Source: Nocardioides silvaticus (GTDB lineage: Bacteria; Actinomycetota; Actinomycetes; Propionibacteriales; Nocardioidaceae). From it: DNA of 64,000 nt. The notes beneath the pieces are model-generated. The model ran no database searches. It was given only the letters and a program-made list of their open reading frames with translations, and was not told where the DNA came from. Below, in pieces: positions 8,141 to 16,141 of the stretch; position 1 is the stretch's first letter; each line of letters starts with the position of its first letter. The DNA is taken from contig NZ_QGDD01000001.1 of NCBI RefSeq assembly GCF_003160695.1, positions 930,001 to 994,000 of the forward strand. The letters are read 5' to 3'. The translations under genes were made by a program, and so were the position numbers.

Positions 8141-9718
8141 ATGCCACCCGAGACGATCGCGGGACGCTACGAGGTGCTGGAACAGATCGGCCGCGGCGGC
8201 ATGGGCGCTGTCTGGCTGTGTCGTGACGGCGTCCTCGGACGGCAGGTCGCGGTCAAGCAGCTGGGCGGCCTGCCCGGCGAGACCGCGCCCAACCTCGCGC
8301 GCTCGCTGCGCGAGGCGCGAGCCTCCGCCGCACTCACGCACCCGCACGTGGTGTCGATCTACGACGCGGTCGAGGACCAGGACCGGGTGTGGCTGGTGAT
8401 GGAGTACGTCCCGTCACGCACGCTCTCTGCCGTCACGGCCGACCAGGGACCGCTGACACCCCGGCGGGCTGCCTTCATCGGCGCGCAGATCGCCGACGGC
8501 CTGGCGGCGGCCCACGCCGCCGGCACCGTCCACCGCGACGTCAAGCCGAGCAACGTCCTGGTCGGCGACGGCGACCTCGCGAAGATCGCGGACTTCGGCA
8601 TCGCCCGCCACGTCGACGACGAGACGCTGACCCAGACCGGCATGGTGACCGGCACGCCGATGTACTTCTCCCCCCAGCTCGCCCGGGGCCGGACGGCCGT
8701 CCCCGCCGACGACGTGTGGGCGCTCGGGGCGACGCTGTTCTCCGTGGTCGAGGGGGAGCCGCCCTGGCCGCAGCTGCCCAACGCGATCGCGATGCTGCAC
8801 CACATCGCCGAACACCCACCCCCGCGCCCGCAGCGGGCCGGCCTGCTCGGGGACCTCGTCACCCGGATGCTCTCGGCCGACCCAGCTGAGCGGCCCGACA
8901 TGGCGACGGTGGCGAGCGAGCTGCACGTGATCGCGGATGCTGAGCACCCTGGGCCCGACGAGCCGACCGTCGCGTTCGCCGCGAATCCGCCCACCGTCGA
9001 GCGGGAAGCCCGGGTGCCCCCACCCGAGCCGACCGCCGACTCCATCCCCGGCCCCACGCCCGACCCGACCCCCGTCGCGACCCGGCTCCCGCCTGCGTTG
9101 CCGGTCGGCGCCGAGCCGTCCTCCGCCGCCCCGCACCCGAGCCGGCGGAGCAGGTGGCTCCCGATCGCCGTCCTGGTCGGCGCGCTGCTGCTCCTCGGCG
9201 CCGTCGGTGCTGCGCTCCTCCTCGGCGGAGGGGACGACGACGACCCCGCCACCGCCGCCGACGACGAGCCGAGTGCGAGCGGCGACCCCGACCGGTCCCC
9301 GGACGGCGAGGAAGGCTCCGGCGGTGGCGACCAGCCCGGCTCGGAGACGGTCCCCGAAGCAACGGCGTCGGGGTCGACGAGCGAGGACGAGCCTGAGGAC
9401 GAGGCGACCGCTGAGCCGCCGGCCGATGCCGCGCAGTTCGTGAGCGACTACTACGCGCTCCTCCCGTCCGACACCAAGACGGCCTGGGACCTGCTGTCCG
9501 ACGGCATGCAGGCGGAAGTCGGTAGCTACGGGTCCTACAAGGGGTTCTGGAGGACGATCGACGCCGTGTCGGTCGAGGACGTCGCCGACGACGGCTCGGG
9601 CACGGTGACGGTCGAGCTCACCTACACCTCCGATGCCGGCACCGAGTCCGAGACGAGGACGATCACGGTCGAGGACACCTCCGAGGGCACGCAGATCGTC
9701 GGCGACCAGGTCGGTTGA
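8141..9718 (+). CDS. Membrane Ser/Thr protein kinase (PknB-like)
   Basis: A 525-residue Hanks-type kinase. Cytoplasmic catalytic domain about residues 9-265: glycine loop IGRGGMGAV (16-24), Lys39 in VAVK, catalytic HRDVKPSN (131-138), DFG (151-153), and a GTPMYFSP activation segment in which S replaces A of the usual Y-APE region. A Pro-rich linker, one membrane helix (340-362) and an acidic linker follow. A small extracellular domain (about 425-525) resembles an NTF2-like fold rather than PASTA repeats. GGAGGAG precedes the ATG. All catalytic residues are present, so it should be active. Substrates and signal are unknown. Confidence 0.92.
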   Translation: MPPETIAGRYEVLEQIGRGGMGAVWLCRDGVLGRQVAVKQLGGLPGETAPNLARSLREARASAALTHPHVVSIYDAVEDQDRVWLVMEYVPSRTLSAVTADQGPLTPRRAAFIGAQIADGLAAAHAAGTVHRDVKPSNVLVGDGDLAKIADFGIARHVDDETLTQTGMVTGTPMYFSPQLARGRTAVPADDVWALGATLFSVVEGEPPWPQLPNAIAMLHHIAEHPPPRPQRAGLLGDLVTRMLSADPAERPDMATVASELHVIADAEHPGPDEPTVAFAANPPTVEREARVPPPEPTADSIPGPTPDPTPVATRLPPALPVGAEPSSAAPHPSRRSRWLPIAVLVGALLLLGAVGAALLLGGGDDDDPATAADDEPSASGDPDRSPDGEEGSGGGDQPGSETVPEATASGSTSEDEPEDEATAEPPADAAQFVSDYYALLPSDTKTAWDLLSDGMQAEVGSYGSYKGFWRTIDAVSVEDVADDGSGTVTVELTYTSDAGTESETRTITVEDTSEGTQIVGDQVG

Positions 9719-9806
9719 GGCGAGCCACCGTGTCGGCTCGCATCTGCACAGAACGTTCACAGCTCGGGCACCGATCCCACCGGACCGAGGCCCTACCGTC
9801 GACGGC

Positions 9807-10208
9807 ATGACGGTTGCTATCAACGAGAAGCCCCTGTTCAGCGGCGGTGCCGCCTACCGCCTCGGCCTGGCGGCCGGTGCCGGCACCGCCCTCTTCCTGG
9901 TCTACCTGATGGCAGCGGTCGGCGTGATGGCCGAGTCCGGCTACCGCGGTGACCTGGCCTACGCCGGCGTCCTCATGGCACTGCTGGGCGGCGCCGCGGT
10001 CTCGCGCCTCCGCGCGCCCGCCCTCTCCGACACCATGTTCGCCACCGCACTGGCGATCGTCGGCGTCTGCGTCCTCGCGGTCGTCGGCGGCGTCCACGAA
10101 CGCGCTGCCACGTCGGTCGCCGAGCTGATCGGCCTCAACGCGATGTTCGCCCTCGGCTTCGCGGTGTCCGGGCTGCTGCTGCGGTGGGCGGCTCCGGCCG
10201 AGCGGTGA
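9807..10208 (+). CDS. Hypothetical four-helix membrane protein
   Basis: 133 residues with four predicted hydrophobic helices (about 17-42, 50-66, 75-95 and 105-127) and short loops. No recognised family or catalytic motif. ATG at 9807 has TACCGT 7 nt upstream and no Shine-Dalgarno, suggesting a leaderless transcript. It follows the kinase gene by 88 bp and precedes tRNA-Gln on the other strand. Function unknown. Confidence 0.65.
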   Translation: MTVAINEKPLFSGGAAYRLGLAAGAGTALFLVYLMAAVGVMAESGYRGDLAYAGVLMALLGGAAVSRLRAPALSDTMFATALAIVGVCVLAVVGGVHERAATSVAELIGLNAMFALGFAVSGLLLRWAAPAER

Positions 10209-10210
10209 TG

Positions 10211-10292
10211 TGGCTCCCCGGGTAGGAGTCGAACCTACGTCGCTTGTCCTGATTCAAAGTCAGGCGGGCCCTGCCGGCAGACCAACCGGGGA
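10211..10292 (-). tRNA. tRNA-Gln (anticodon TTG), CCA encoded
   Basis: On the minus strand the acceptor arms TCCCCGG and CCGGGGA pair. The anticodon arm is CCTGA-CTTTGAA-TCAGG (anticodon TTG) and the T arm is GTAGG-TTCGACT-CCTAC. Discriminator G is followed by encoded CCA (10211-10213). The body is 79 nt because the segment between anticodon and T arms is about 9 nt, longer than usual for tRNA-Gln. A Gln tRNA is commonly found beside glmU in related actinobacteria. Confidence 0.88.
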
Positions 10293-10324
10293 TCGTGGGA
10301 CCAAGGGTAGGACGTTCGGGTGCC

Positions 10325-10377
10325 GGGGTCTCGATACGCCCTCGGCTAGCGCCTCGGGCCACTCGACCACCGGGGTC
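10325..10377. repeat. REP-like palindromic element
   Basis: Begins GGGGTCTCGATACGC and ends CACTCGACCACCGGGGTC, enclosing a GCTAGC-centred core. It shares the CTCGATAC and CTCGACCACC ends with the REP cluster at 52 kb. It lies in the 111-bp gap between tRNA-Gln and the acyl-CoA dehydrogenase gene, past the stop of the latter. Confidence 0.65.
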
Positions 10378-10403
10378 GCCTGGACCACCGTGGGGTCCAC
10401 GAC

Positions 10404-11573
10404 CTACCGCAGCAGGTCGCGGGCGATGACCATCCGCTGGATCTGGTTGGTGCCCTCGAAGATCTGGGTGACCTTGGCGTCGCGGAACAGCCGCTCGACG
10501 GGGTACTCGCGGGTGTAGCCGTTGCCACCGAGGACCTGGACGGCGTCGGTGGTCACGGCCATCGCACCGTCGGTGGCGGTCAGCTTGGCGATCGAGGCCT
10601 GGCGGGAGAAGGGACGGCCGGCGTCCTTGAGCCGGGCGGCGTGGAGGTACGACGCGCGCGACTGCTCCACCTTGGCCGCCATGTCCGCGAGCATGAACTG
10701 CAGGCCTTGGTTGTCGCTGATCGGGCGGCCGAACTGCACCCGCTCCTGGGCGTACTCGACGGCGTGCTCGAGCGCGCGCTGCGCGATGCCGGTCGCGACC
10801 GCGGCGATGCCGAGGCGGCCGGCGTCGAGCGCGGACAGGGCGACCTGCATGCCCCTGCCCTCCTTGCCGATCAGGCGGTCGGCCGGGATCCGGGCGTCGT
10901 CGAAGAGGACCTGGGTGGTGACGTCGCAGGCCAGGCCCATCTTCTTCTCGGGAGCGCCGAAGGTCATGCCCGGCGTCCCGTCGGTCACGACGAAGGCGGA
11001 CAGGCCGCGCTTCGGGTCGGGCGCCGTTCGCGCGAAGAGGATGTAGTAGTCGGCGCAGGAGCCGTTGGAGATCCACTGCTTGGTGCCGTTGACGACGAAG
11101 TCCCCACTTGCCCCTGATCCTGTCGAGGGGTCGCGGACCGCTGACGTCCTGATCGCGCTCACGTCGGACCCGGCCTGCGGCTCGGACAGGCAGTAGGCGC
11201 CGAGCCAGTCCCCGCCGAGCATCTGCGGCAGCCACTCCTGCTTGAGCTCCTCGGACCCGTTGGCGGCGACCACGGTGGCGGTCAGGCTGTGCACGCTGGT
11301 GCCGACGCCGACGCTCGGCCAGGCCCGGGCGATCTCCTCGACGACCTGGAGGTAGACCTCGTAGGGCTGCCCGCCGCCGCCGTACTCCTCGTCGAAGGGC
11401 AGGCTGAGCAGGCCGGCACCGCCGAGCAGCTCGTACGCCGCCGCGGGGAACTCGCCCGCCTCCTCGGCCGCGTGCACCTGCGGCTCGAGCTCCTTGACCG
11501 CGATCTCCCGGGTCAGCGCCAGCAGCTCACGTGCCTCGTCGCTGGGCAGCATCCGCTCCACGTTGGTTCCCAC
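10404..11573 (-). CDS. Acyl-CoA dehydrogenase
   Basis: FAD enzyme that introduces the alpha-beta double bond in acyl-CoA beta-oxidation or branched-chain amino acid breakdown, passing electrons to ETF. It is 389 residues, normal for the family, with N-terminal helical, middle beta and C-terminal helical domains. Visible are the [10 protein letters not shown] signature (about 129-138), [16 protein letters not shown] (about 340) and the catalytic-base motif IFEGTNQIQ (Glu near 374). In the beta domain, residues about 147-154 (PSTGSGAS) are encoded by a REP-like insertion at 11111-11133. The chain-length specificity cannot be read. The TetR-family gene lies directly upstream on the same strand. 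Confidence 0.93.
   Translation of the reverse strand: MGTNVERMLPSDEARELLALTREIAVKELEPQVHAAEEAGEFPAAAYELLGGAGLLSLPFDEEYGGGGQPYEVYLQVVEEIARAWPSVGVGTSVHSLTATVVAANGSEELKQEWLPQMLGGDWLGAYCLSEPQAGSDVSAIRTSAVRDPSTGSGASGDFVVNGTKQWISNGSCADYYILFARTAPDPKRGLSAFVVTDGTPGMTFGAPEKKMGLACDVTTQVLFDDARIPADRLIGKEGRGMQVALSALDAGRLGIAAVATGIAQRALEHAVEYAQERVQFGRPISDNQGLQFMLADMAAKVEQSRASYLHAARLKDAGRPFSRQASIAKLTATDGAMAVTTDAVQVLGGNGYTREYPVERLFRDAKVTQIFEGTNQIQRMVIARDLLR
11111..11133. repeat. REP-like insertion inside the acyl-CoA dehydrogenase gene
   Basis: The segment CCCCTGATCCTGTCGAGGGG is a near-palindrome related to dispersed REP sequences with a CTGTCGAG core. It keeps the reading frame and encodes [13 protein letters not shown] residues in a surface region of the beta domain. 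Confidence 0.6.
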
Positions 11574-11606
11574 CCGGCCAGCGTAGGCACCCGCGGTGGG
11601 CTCCGG

Positions 11607-12221
11607 TCACGGGGTCGGCCGGAGCAGGCCGTGCTCGACCATCTCGATCGCAACGGCCAGCAGGCGCTCGAGGCCGGCCCGGTCCTGACGCAGCCCGTCG
11701 GGGCGCCAGGCGAGGCCGATGATCCCGTTCCACGCGGCCCACAGGGCGGTCGCCGCGACGTCGGGGTCGATCTCGCGCAGCTCGCCGGAATCCACCCCGG
11801 CCCGGATGGCTGCGGCCAGCCGCCGGTTCTGCTCGTCGACGCGGGCCGCCAGCGACTCGGCGGTACGACGCCCCGCGGCGTACCGGCCGGGGTCGGGCGG
11901 GAACGCCAGCATCCGGAAGTGCTCCGGCTGCTCCAGCGCGAACGCGAGGTACTCCGCGGCAGCCGCCCTGATCTGGTCCACCGGGCCCCGGCCGGCGACG
12001 TAGGCGCGGTCCATGTGCTCGCGATCGACCTGGAGCGCCTGCTCGACGACCGCGGCGTGCAGGCCCGCCTTGGAGCCGAAGTGGTTGTAGATCGACCCGA
12101 CCGCCACGCCGGCCGTCTCCGCGATCTCCTCGACGGTGACCTCTTCGAGAGAGCGGTCCAGGAAGAGCGTCTCTGCCGCTGCGAGCAGCGCATTCATCGT
12201 CCGCTGCTTCCGGGCATCCAT
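11607..12221 (-). CDS. TetR family transcriptional regulator
   Basis: 204 residues. The N-terminal HTH is at about residues 25-50 (TVEEIAETAGVAVGSIYNHFGSKAGL), followed by an all-helical ligand domain. ATG at 12221. Two TTGCAAT-type palindromes lie at 12223-12237, abutting its start codon, and at 12271-12287, just before the divergent gene pair, so it probably represses itself and the SnoaL-like/hydrolase operon. The ligand is unknown. It also lies directly upstream of the acyl-CoA dehydrogenase gene (34 bp between them), which it might influence by readthrough. Confidence 0.9.
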   Translation of the reverse strand: MDARKQRTMNALLAAAETLFLDRSLEEVTVEEIAETAGVAVGSIYNHFGSKAGLHAAVVEQALQVDREHMDRAYVAGRGPVDQIRAAAAEYLAFALEQPEHFRMLAFPPDPGRYAAGRRTAESLAARVDEQNRRLAAAIRAGVDSGELREIDPDVAATALWAAWNGIIGLAWRPDGLRQDRAGLERLLAVAIEMVEHGLLRPTP

Positions 12222-12222
12222 G

Positions 12223-12237
12223 TTGCAATCATTGCAA
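12223..12237. promoter_or_regulatory. TetR operator 1
   Basis: TTGCAATCATTGCAA, a palindrome with one unpaired central base, lies immediately 5' of the TetR gene start codon. Confidence 0.7.
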
Positions 12238-12270
12238 GAACGGTCCTGGCCACGCTAGGTTGAGCCTTCT

Positions 12271-12287
12271 CTTGCAATGATTACAAG
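12271..12287. promoter_or_regulatory. TetR operator 2
   Basis: CTTGCAATGATTACAAG is a near-palindrome matching operator 1 in its left half and core. It sits 14 bp before the ATG at 12301; the centres of the two operators are 49 bp apart. Confidence 0.7.
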
Positions 12288-12300
12288 AAGGGACCCCGCC

Positions 12301-12789
12301 ATGACCGCAGCCACCGACGGCGTCGTCGTGGACGCCGAGGCGTTCGTCGCCGAGGCCGAGCGCCTCACCAACACCTACGACGTCGCCGGCGCCGCCGCGG
12401 TCTACGCCGCCGACGCGTCGCTCGAGCTCGTGACCGACGGGGCCGTTCAGTGGCACCGCGGGCGATCCGCGATCAGCGACGCCTGGGCGATCGTGCTCGG
12501 CGCCGGGCAGCGCGCCGGGTTCGTCGTCGAGAAGGAGCTGGTGGCGGCATCGGAGAGGACGATCGTCAACCGGTGGACGGGCTCGTTCCGGCACGGCGGT
12601 CGCTGCCGCGGTGTCGAGTCGTGGGTCCTCGACGCCGACGGCCTGGTGGTCGAGCACCGCGCGGAGACGTTCCTCGACGTCCGCCCCGGCGCATCGTTCC
12701 GCGGCCGCCTCGCGGTGCTCCTCGCGTCGCCGCGGGTGGCCCTGCAGCTCGGCCGCGTCGAGCGGCAGGTCCGTCGGAGAGGGGCCTGA
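12301..12789 (+). CDS. SnoaL-like / NTF2-fold protein
   Basis: A 162-residue protein with an N-terminal NTF2-like (SnoaL) fold: an initial helix pair (AFVAEAERLTNTYDVAGAAA), YAADASLELV, a strand-rich middle (WTGSFRHGGR) and VVEHRAETF at the end. A basic C-terminal extension of about 30 residues is not typical of the fold. Such proteins are small hydrolases, isomerases or ligand binders, and no catalytic set can be assigned. AGAAGGGA precedes the ATG and overlaps the TetR operator. The next gene starts 1 bp after its stop, so the two are co-transcribed. Confidence 0.7.
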   Translation: MTAATDGVVVDAEAFVAEAERLTNTYDVAGAAAVYAADASLELVTDGAVQWHRGRSAISDAWAIVLGAGQRAGFVVEKELVAASERTIVNRWTGSFRHGGRCRGVESWVLDADGLVVEHRAETFLDVRPGASFRGRLAVLLASPRVALQLGRVERQVRRRGA

Positions 12790-12790
12790 C

Positions 12791-13672
12791 GTGGCGATCT
12801 CGTCCTCGCTGGGCACCGAGCACGCCGTCGAGCTGCGTGCCGGGCGGCTCCACTACCGCGAGCGGGGCGCGGGCACACCTGTCCTGCTCGTGCACGGCGG
12901 CCTCGCCAACGCCGACCTCTGGCGCGAGGTGGTGCCGGCACTGGCGGCTCTCGGGCCCTACCGACTCATCGCCCCGGACCTCCCGCTCGGGTCCCACCAC
13001 GAAGCCATGCGCAACGGCGCCGACGTCACACCGCCGGGCATCGTCGCGATCCTCGTCGAGCTCCTCGACGCGCTCGACCTCGACCGGGTGGTCGTGGTGG
13101 CCAACGACGCGGGCGGGGCGATCAGCCAGATGCTGGCGGCCCGCCACCCGGAGCGGATCGACCGCCTGGTCCTCACCTCCTGCGACCAGTACCTCCAGTT
13201 CCCGCCGCGCTACCTCAAGCCGGTCCGCTGGGTGAGCTTCCTCCCTCGCGTGGGCGACCTCGTCGCCCGGAGCTTCCGGTTCCGCGCCGTCCACGGCCCG
13301 TTCTTCCGCTCGGTCGCCCGGACGCCGCTGCCGCCGGAGGTCCTCGACTCATACCTGCGTCCGATGCTCGAGGACCCGGCGATCCGGTCCGACCTCGTCC
13401 GGTTCTTCCGCGGCACCCGGCCCCGGCACACGCTGGAAGCGGCCCGCGGCCTGCGCACGTTCGACCGTCCGGTCCTCGTGCTGTGGGGCGGCTCCGACCT
13501 GTGGTTCTCGCGCCGCGGCGGCCGCCGTCTGGCGCGCACGCTGCCGCTCGGCGAGTTCGACCTGGTTGCCGGAGCCCGCACGTTCGTGCCCGAGGACGCC
13601 CCGGTCGAGCTGGCCCGGCGGGTGCACGCCTTCCTCCGGGACCCAGCAGATCAGTACACCAGCTCCTCGTAG
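12791..13672 (+). CDS. Alpha/beta hydrolase, haloalkane-dehalogenase-like, catalytic His replaced
   Basis: 293 residues from a GTG start. The fold markers are present: oxyanion segment LLVHGG (about 32-37) and nucleophile elbow ANDAGG with Asp106 in the nucleophile position, as in haloalkane dehalogenases and epoxide hydrolases. An acidic residue occurs in LWGGSD (about 233). At the place of the catalytic His (family pattern G-x-H-F-x-x-E-D-x-P) the sequence is ARTFVPEDAP, so Thr264 replaces His. The codon is ACG, not a one-base change from His. The protein may be inactive or use other chemistry. It is co-transcribed with the SnoaL-like gene under TetR control and overlaps the convergent phosphoesterase gene by 22 bp. 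Confidence 0.82.
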   Translation: MAISSSLGTEHAVELRAGRLHYRERGAGTPVLLVHGGLANADLWREVVPALAALGPYRLIAPDLPLGSHHEAMRNGADVTPPGIVAILVELLDALDLDRVVVVANDAGGAISQMLAARHPERIDRLVLTSCDQYLQFPPRYLKPVRWVSFLPRVGDLVARSFRFRAVHGPFFRSVARTPLPPEVLDSYLRPMLEDPAIRSDLVRFFRGTRPRHTLEAARGLRTFDRPVLVLWGGSDLWFSRRGGRRLARTLPLGEFDLVAGARTFVPEDAPVELARRVHAFLRDPADQYTSSS

Positions 13673-15156
13673 TCGTCGACATCGAACCGCCCGGTCGTCT
13701 GCACGGTGATCGACTGGATGCCGGCCGGCTCACCGTCGCGGTAGGTGATGAGCGCGAACCCCGCCGGCCGGCGGAGCTTGGTGCCGATGGCGATCGCGTA
13801 CGCCGCGCCACCGGCCGTGCCGACCGTGTACTCGTAACCGACCGCGCCGTTGCTGCCCGTGACCGGCTCCGGACCGAACTGGGTGTGGGTGTGGCCGCCG
13901 ACGACCAGGTCCACGCAGCCGCGCTCGAGCGCGTCGCCGCCGAGGTTGCGGTCGTGGACGAGCAGCGTGTCGACGCGGTCGCCGTCCTCCTCGGCGTCGC
14001 ACGCGGCGTCGGCGATCCGCGCGCGGAGGTCGGCGAAGGTGAGGCCGGACTCGTCGCGCCAGTTGCCGAGGCCGCTCGAGCGCGGGTCATCGGCTCCCAG
14101 GATGCGGGTGTCGCCGGGGCCGTCGACGACCTCGCCGTCGTTGAAGTACGTCCAGCCGAGGTCGGTGAGGTAGGCCCGCACGAACGACCCGTGGTCGTGG
14201 TTGCCGGTGACCGCCCACCGGTCGAAGTCCTCGAAGGCGGATGCCAGCGAGTCCAACGAGAAGGCCTCCCAGTCCTCGCCCGTGGACGTGTCGTCGCCCG
14301 CGTCGAAGACCGCCTCCGCTCCGCCCGCATCGGCGATGGCGCGCGCCACCTGGTCCATGCCCACGTTGTCGTGGCGGTCGGACAGGAGCAGCGCGACGGT
14401 CTCGCCCTCCTCCGGCTCGCGGAGCTCCAGGTCCGCGGCGTCCTCGGCCAGCCGTTCGTAGAACTCGCGTCCCTCGCCGTAGGAGTCGATGGCGCTGCCG
14501 ACGAGGCGCTCGACGCCGCCGCCCGCCGGGCCCAGCACCTCGACGTCCTCGAGCTCCTCGGGCAGCGAGACCGACGGCCCGACGAACTCGGCCAGCGGCA
14601 CCCACCGTTCCGGACGCTCGCGAGGCGCCGGCCCGAGGCCGCGCCAAGGCGTCGTCAGCCCGATCACGACGAGCGCGACCACGAACAGCCCGACCACGCC
14701 GCGCCGGGTCGGCAGGGCCTCGACGACCTCGCGACGGCGGCGCTCCCCGAGCAGTCGCCACACCAGCATCGGCAGGATCCCCAGGGCGAGCCCCCGGCTG
14801 ACGGCGTCGATCGCCATGTCGCGCACGGCGGCCTCCACCTTCGCGATCTGTGCGTCCGGGTTGCCGCCGATGGCGACGTACCGCGCGACGAGCTCCTCCA
14901 CCGAACCGGCCTCGGTCTTGCCGAGCTCGACCTCCACCCCGATGGGCGAGCCCGAGTCCGCGCGCAGGTTCGGCAGGACCGGCCCTGTGCGGACGGTGAT
15001 CCGGCCACTGAAGTCCGCCGTCACCCGCGCCTCGTGGCTGGCCAGGTCGACGGTGCGCTCGCCGGTGAGGAAGAAGCCACCGGCCGCCAGCGCGGACAGC
15101 GTCAGCCAGACCACGACGTACGCCGTGACCGACAGCCAGCCGCGCGCCGGCGACAT
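13651..15156 (-). CDS. Membrane-anchored metallophosphoesterase
   Basis: 501 residues with an N-terminal membrane helix (about 10-30), a second hydrophobic pair near 118-172, and a calcineurin-like phosphoesterase domain from about 255 to the end. Metal-ligand motifs appear in order: SDRHDN, GDDTS, GNHDHG, LLVHDR and GGHTHTQ. Usual motif 1 is D-x-H; here SDRHDN fits. The active domain probably faces the outside, so a secreted-substrate phosphodiesterase or phosphatase is likely. The substrate is unknown. Its start lies 6 bp after the rlmB stop, making it the last gene of a cysS-rlmB operon. Confidence 0.85.
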   Translation of the reverse strand: MSPARGWLSVTAYVVVWLTLSALAAGGFFLTGERTVDLASHEARVTADFSGRITVRTGPVLPNLRADSGSPIGVEVELGKTEAGSVEELVARYVAIGGNPDAQIAKVEAAVRDMAIDAVSRGLALGILPMLVWRLLGERRRREVVEALPTRRGVVGLFVVALVVIGLTTPWRGLGPAPRERPERWVPLAEFVGPSVSLPEELEDVEVLGPAGGGVERLVGSAIDSYGEGREFYERLAEDAADLELREPEEGETVALLLSDRHDNVGMDQVARAIADAGGAEAVFDAGDDTSTGEDWEAFSLDSLASAFEDFDRWAVTGNHDHGSFVRAYLTDLGWTYFNDGEVVDGPGDTRILGADDPRSSGLGNWRDESGLTFADLRARIADAACDAEEDGDRVDTLLVHDRNLGGDALERGCVDLVVGGHTHTQFGPEPVTGSNGAVGYEYTVGTAGGAAYAIAIGTKLRRPAGFALITYRDGEPAGIQSITVQTTGRFDVDDYEELVY

Positions 15157-15162
15157 CGGTGT

Positions 15163-16134
15163 CTACAACCTCGCCCGTGACTCGGCGATCGCGTAGAGCG
15201 CCACCGAGGCTGCGACGCCCGCGTTGAGGGACTCGAGGACCCCCGCCATCGGGATCGACACCAGCCGGTCGCAGGTCTCCGCCACCAGCCGGTGGAGGCC
15301 GTCGCCCTCGGACCCGACGACGACCACGAGCGCGCCGCCCGCGAGGTCGGCGTCGGCGGCCAGCTCGGGGAGGGTGAGGTCCCCGTCGGCGGCGAGGCCG
15401 ACGACGAAGCACCCGGCGTCCTGGTAGGCCTTGAGCTGGCGGGTCAGGTTCACGGTCTGGGCGACCGGGATCCGCGCCGCGGCGCCGGCGGAGGTCTTCC
15501 ACGCCGACGCGGTCATCGACGCCGCCCGGCGCTCGGGGATGACGACCCCGTGGGCACCGAAGCCCGCCGCGCTGCGCACCACGGCGCCGAGGTTGCGCGG
15601 GTCGGTCACCGCGTCGAGCGCCACGATCAGCGGCTTCTCCCCCATCTCGTCCGCGGCGGCGAGCAGGTCGTCGGGGTGCGCGTACTCGTAGGCCGGGATC
15701 TTCGCCGCCAGCCCCTGGTGCACCGCACCGTTGGTCAGCCGGTCGAGCTCGGCCCGGCTCACCTCCAGCAGGCCCACGCCGTGCTCGGCGGCGAGCTTGA
15801 ACACCTCGCGCAGCCGGCCGTCCCGCTCGGCACTCTCGGCGACGTAGACCGAGGTGACCGGGATCCGCTCCCGCAGCGCCTCGACGACGGGGTTGCGGCC
15901 CGCGATCCACTCCGCGTCCGACGTACGACGACGCGGACCGCCGCGGCTGCCGGCCTTCTTGGCGGCGGCCTCCTTGGCGGCCTTCGCCTTGTGGGCCTTG
16001 TGATAGACGCGGTCCTCGGCCTTGGGCGTCGACTTCTTGCCCTCCAGACCGCGCCGGACCCGGCCGCCGGAGCCGGCGGCCGGCTTCTTGTTGGTCTTGC
16101 GCACCGCTCCGCGGCGCGAGGAGTTGCCTGGCAT
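15163..16134 (-). CDS. rlmB: 23S rRNA (guanosine-2'-O-)-methyltransferase RlmB
   Basis: SpoU/TrmH-family SAM methyltransferase that methylates the ribose of G2251 (E. coli numbering) in 23S rRNA. It has 323 residues: a basic disordered N-terminus of about 70 residues rich in Lys, Arg and Ala, the substrate-binding domain ([13 protein letters not shown] onward) and the knotted catalytic domain with motif 1 ([18 protein letters not shown]), motif 2 (VVGSEGDGL) and motif 3 ([18 protein letters not shown]). It sits between cysS (7-bp gap) and the phosphoesterase gene, the standard actinobacterial cysS-rlmB order. Confidence 0.95.
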   Translation of the reverse strand: MPGNSSRRGAVRKTNKKPAAGSGGRVRRGLEGKKSTPKAEDRVYHKAHKAKAAKEAAAKKAGSRGGPRRRTSDAEWIAGRNPVVEALRERIPVTSVYVAESAERDGRLREVFKLAAEHGVGLLEVSRAELDRLTNGAVHQGLAAKIPAYEYAHPDDLLAAADEMGEKPLIVALDAVTDPRNLGAVVRSAAGFGAHGVVIPERRAASMTASAWKTSAGAAARIPVAQTVNLTRQLKAYQDAGCFVVGLAADGDLTLPELAADADLAGGALVVVVGSEGDGLHRLVAETCDRLVSIPMAGVLESLNAGVAASVALYAIAESRARL

Positions 16135-16141
16135 CAGAGCA

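Noticed and set aside
9755..9776. PHO box upstream of the 9807 membrane protein
   Set aside because: GTTCACAGCTC is followed by GGGCACC, only 5 of 7 matches in the second unit, so it is too weak.
13483..15180. Long plus-strand open frame of 565 codons opposite the metallophosphoesterase gene
   Set aside because: It is a high-GC antisense shadow: composition-driven, no domains, whereas the minus-strand frame has all phosphoesterase motifs.
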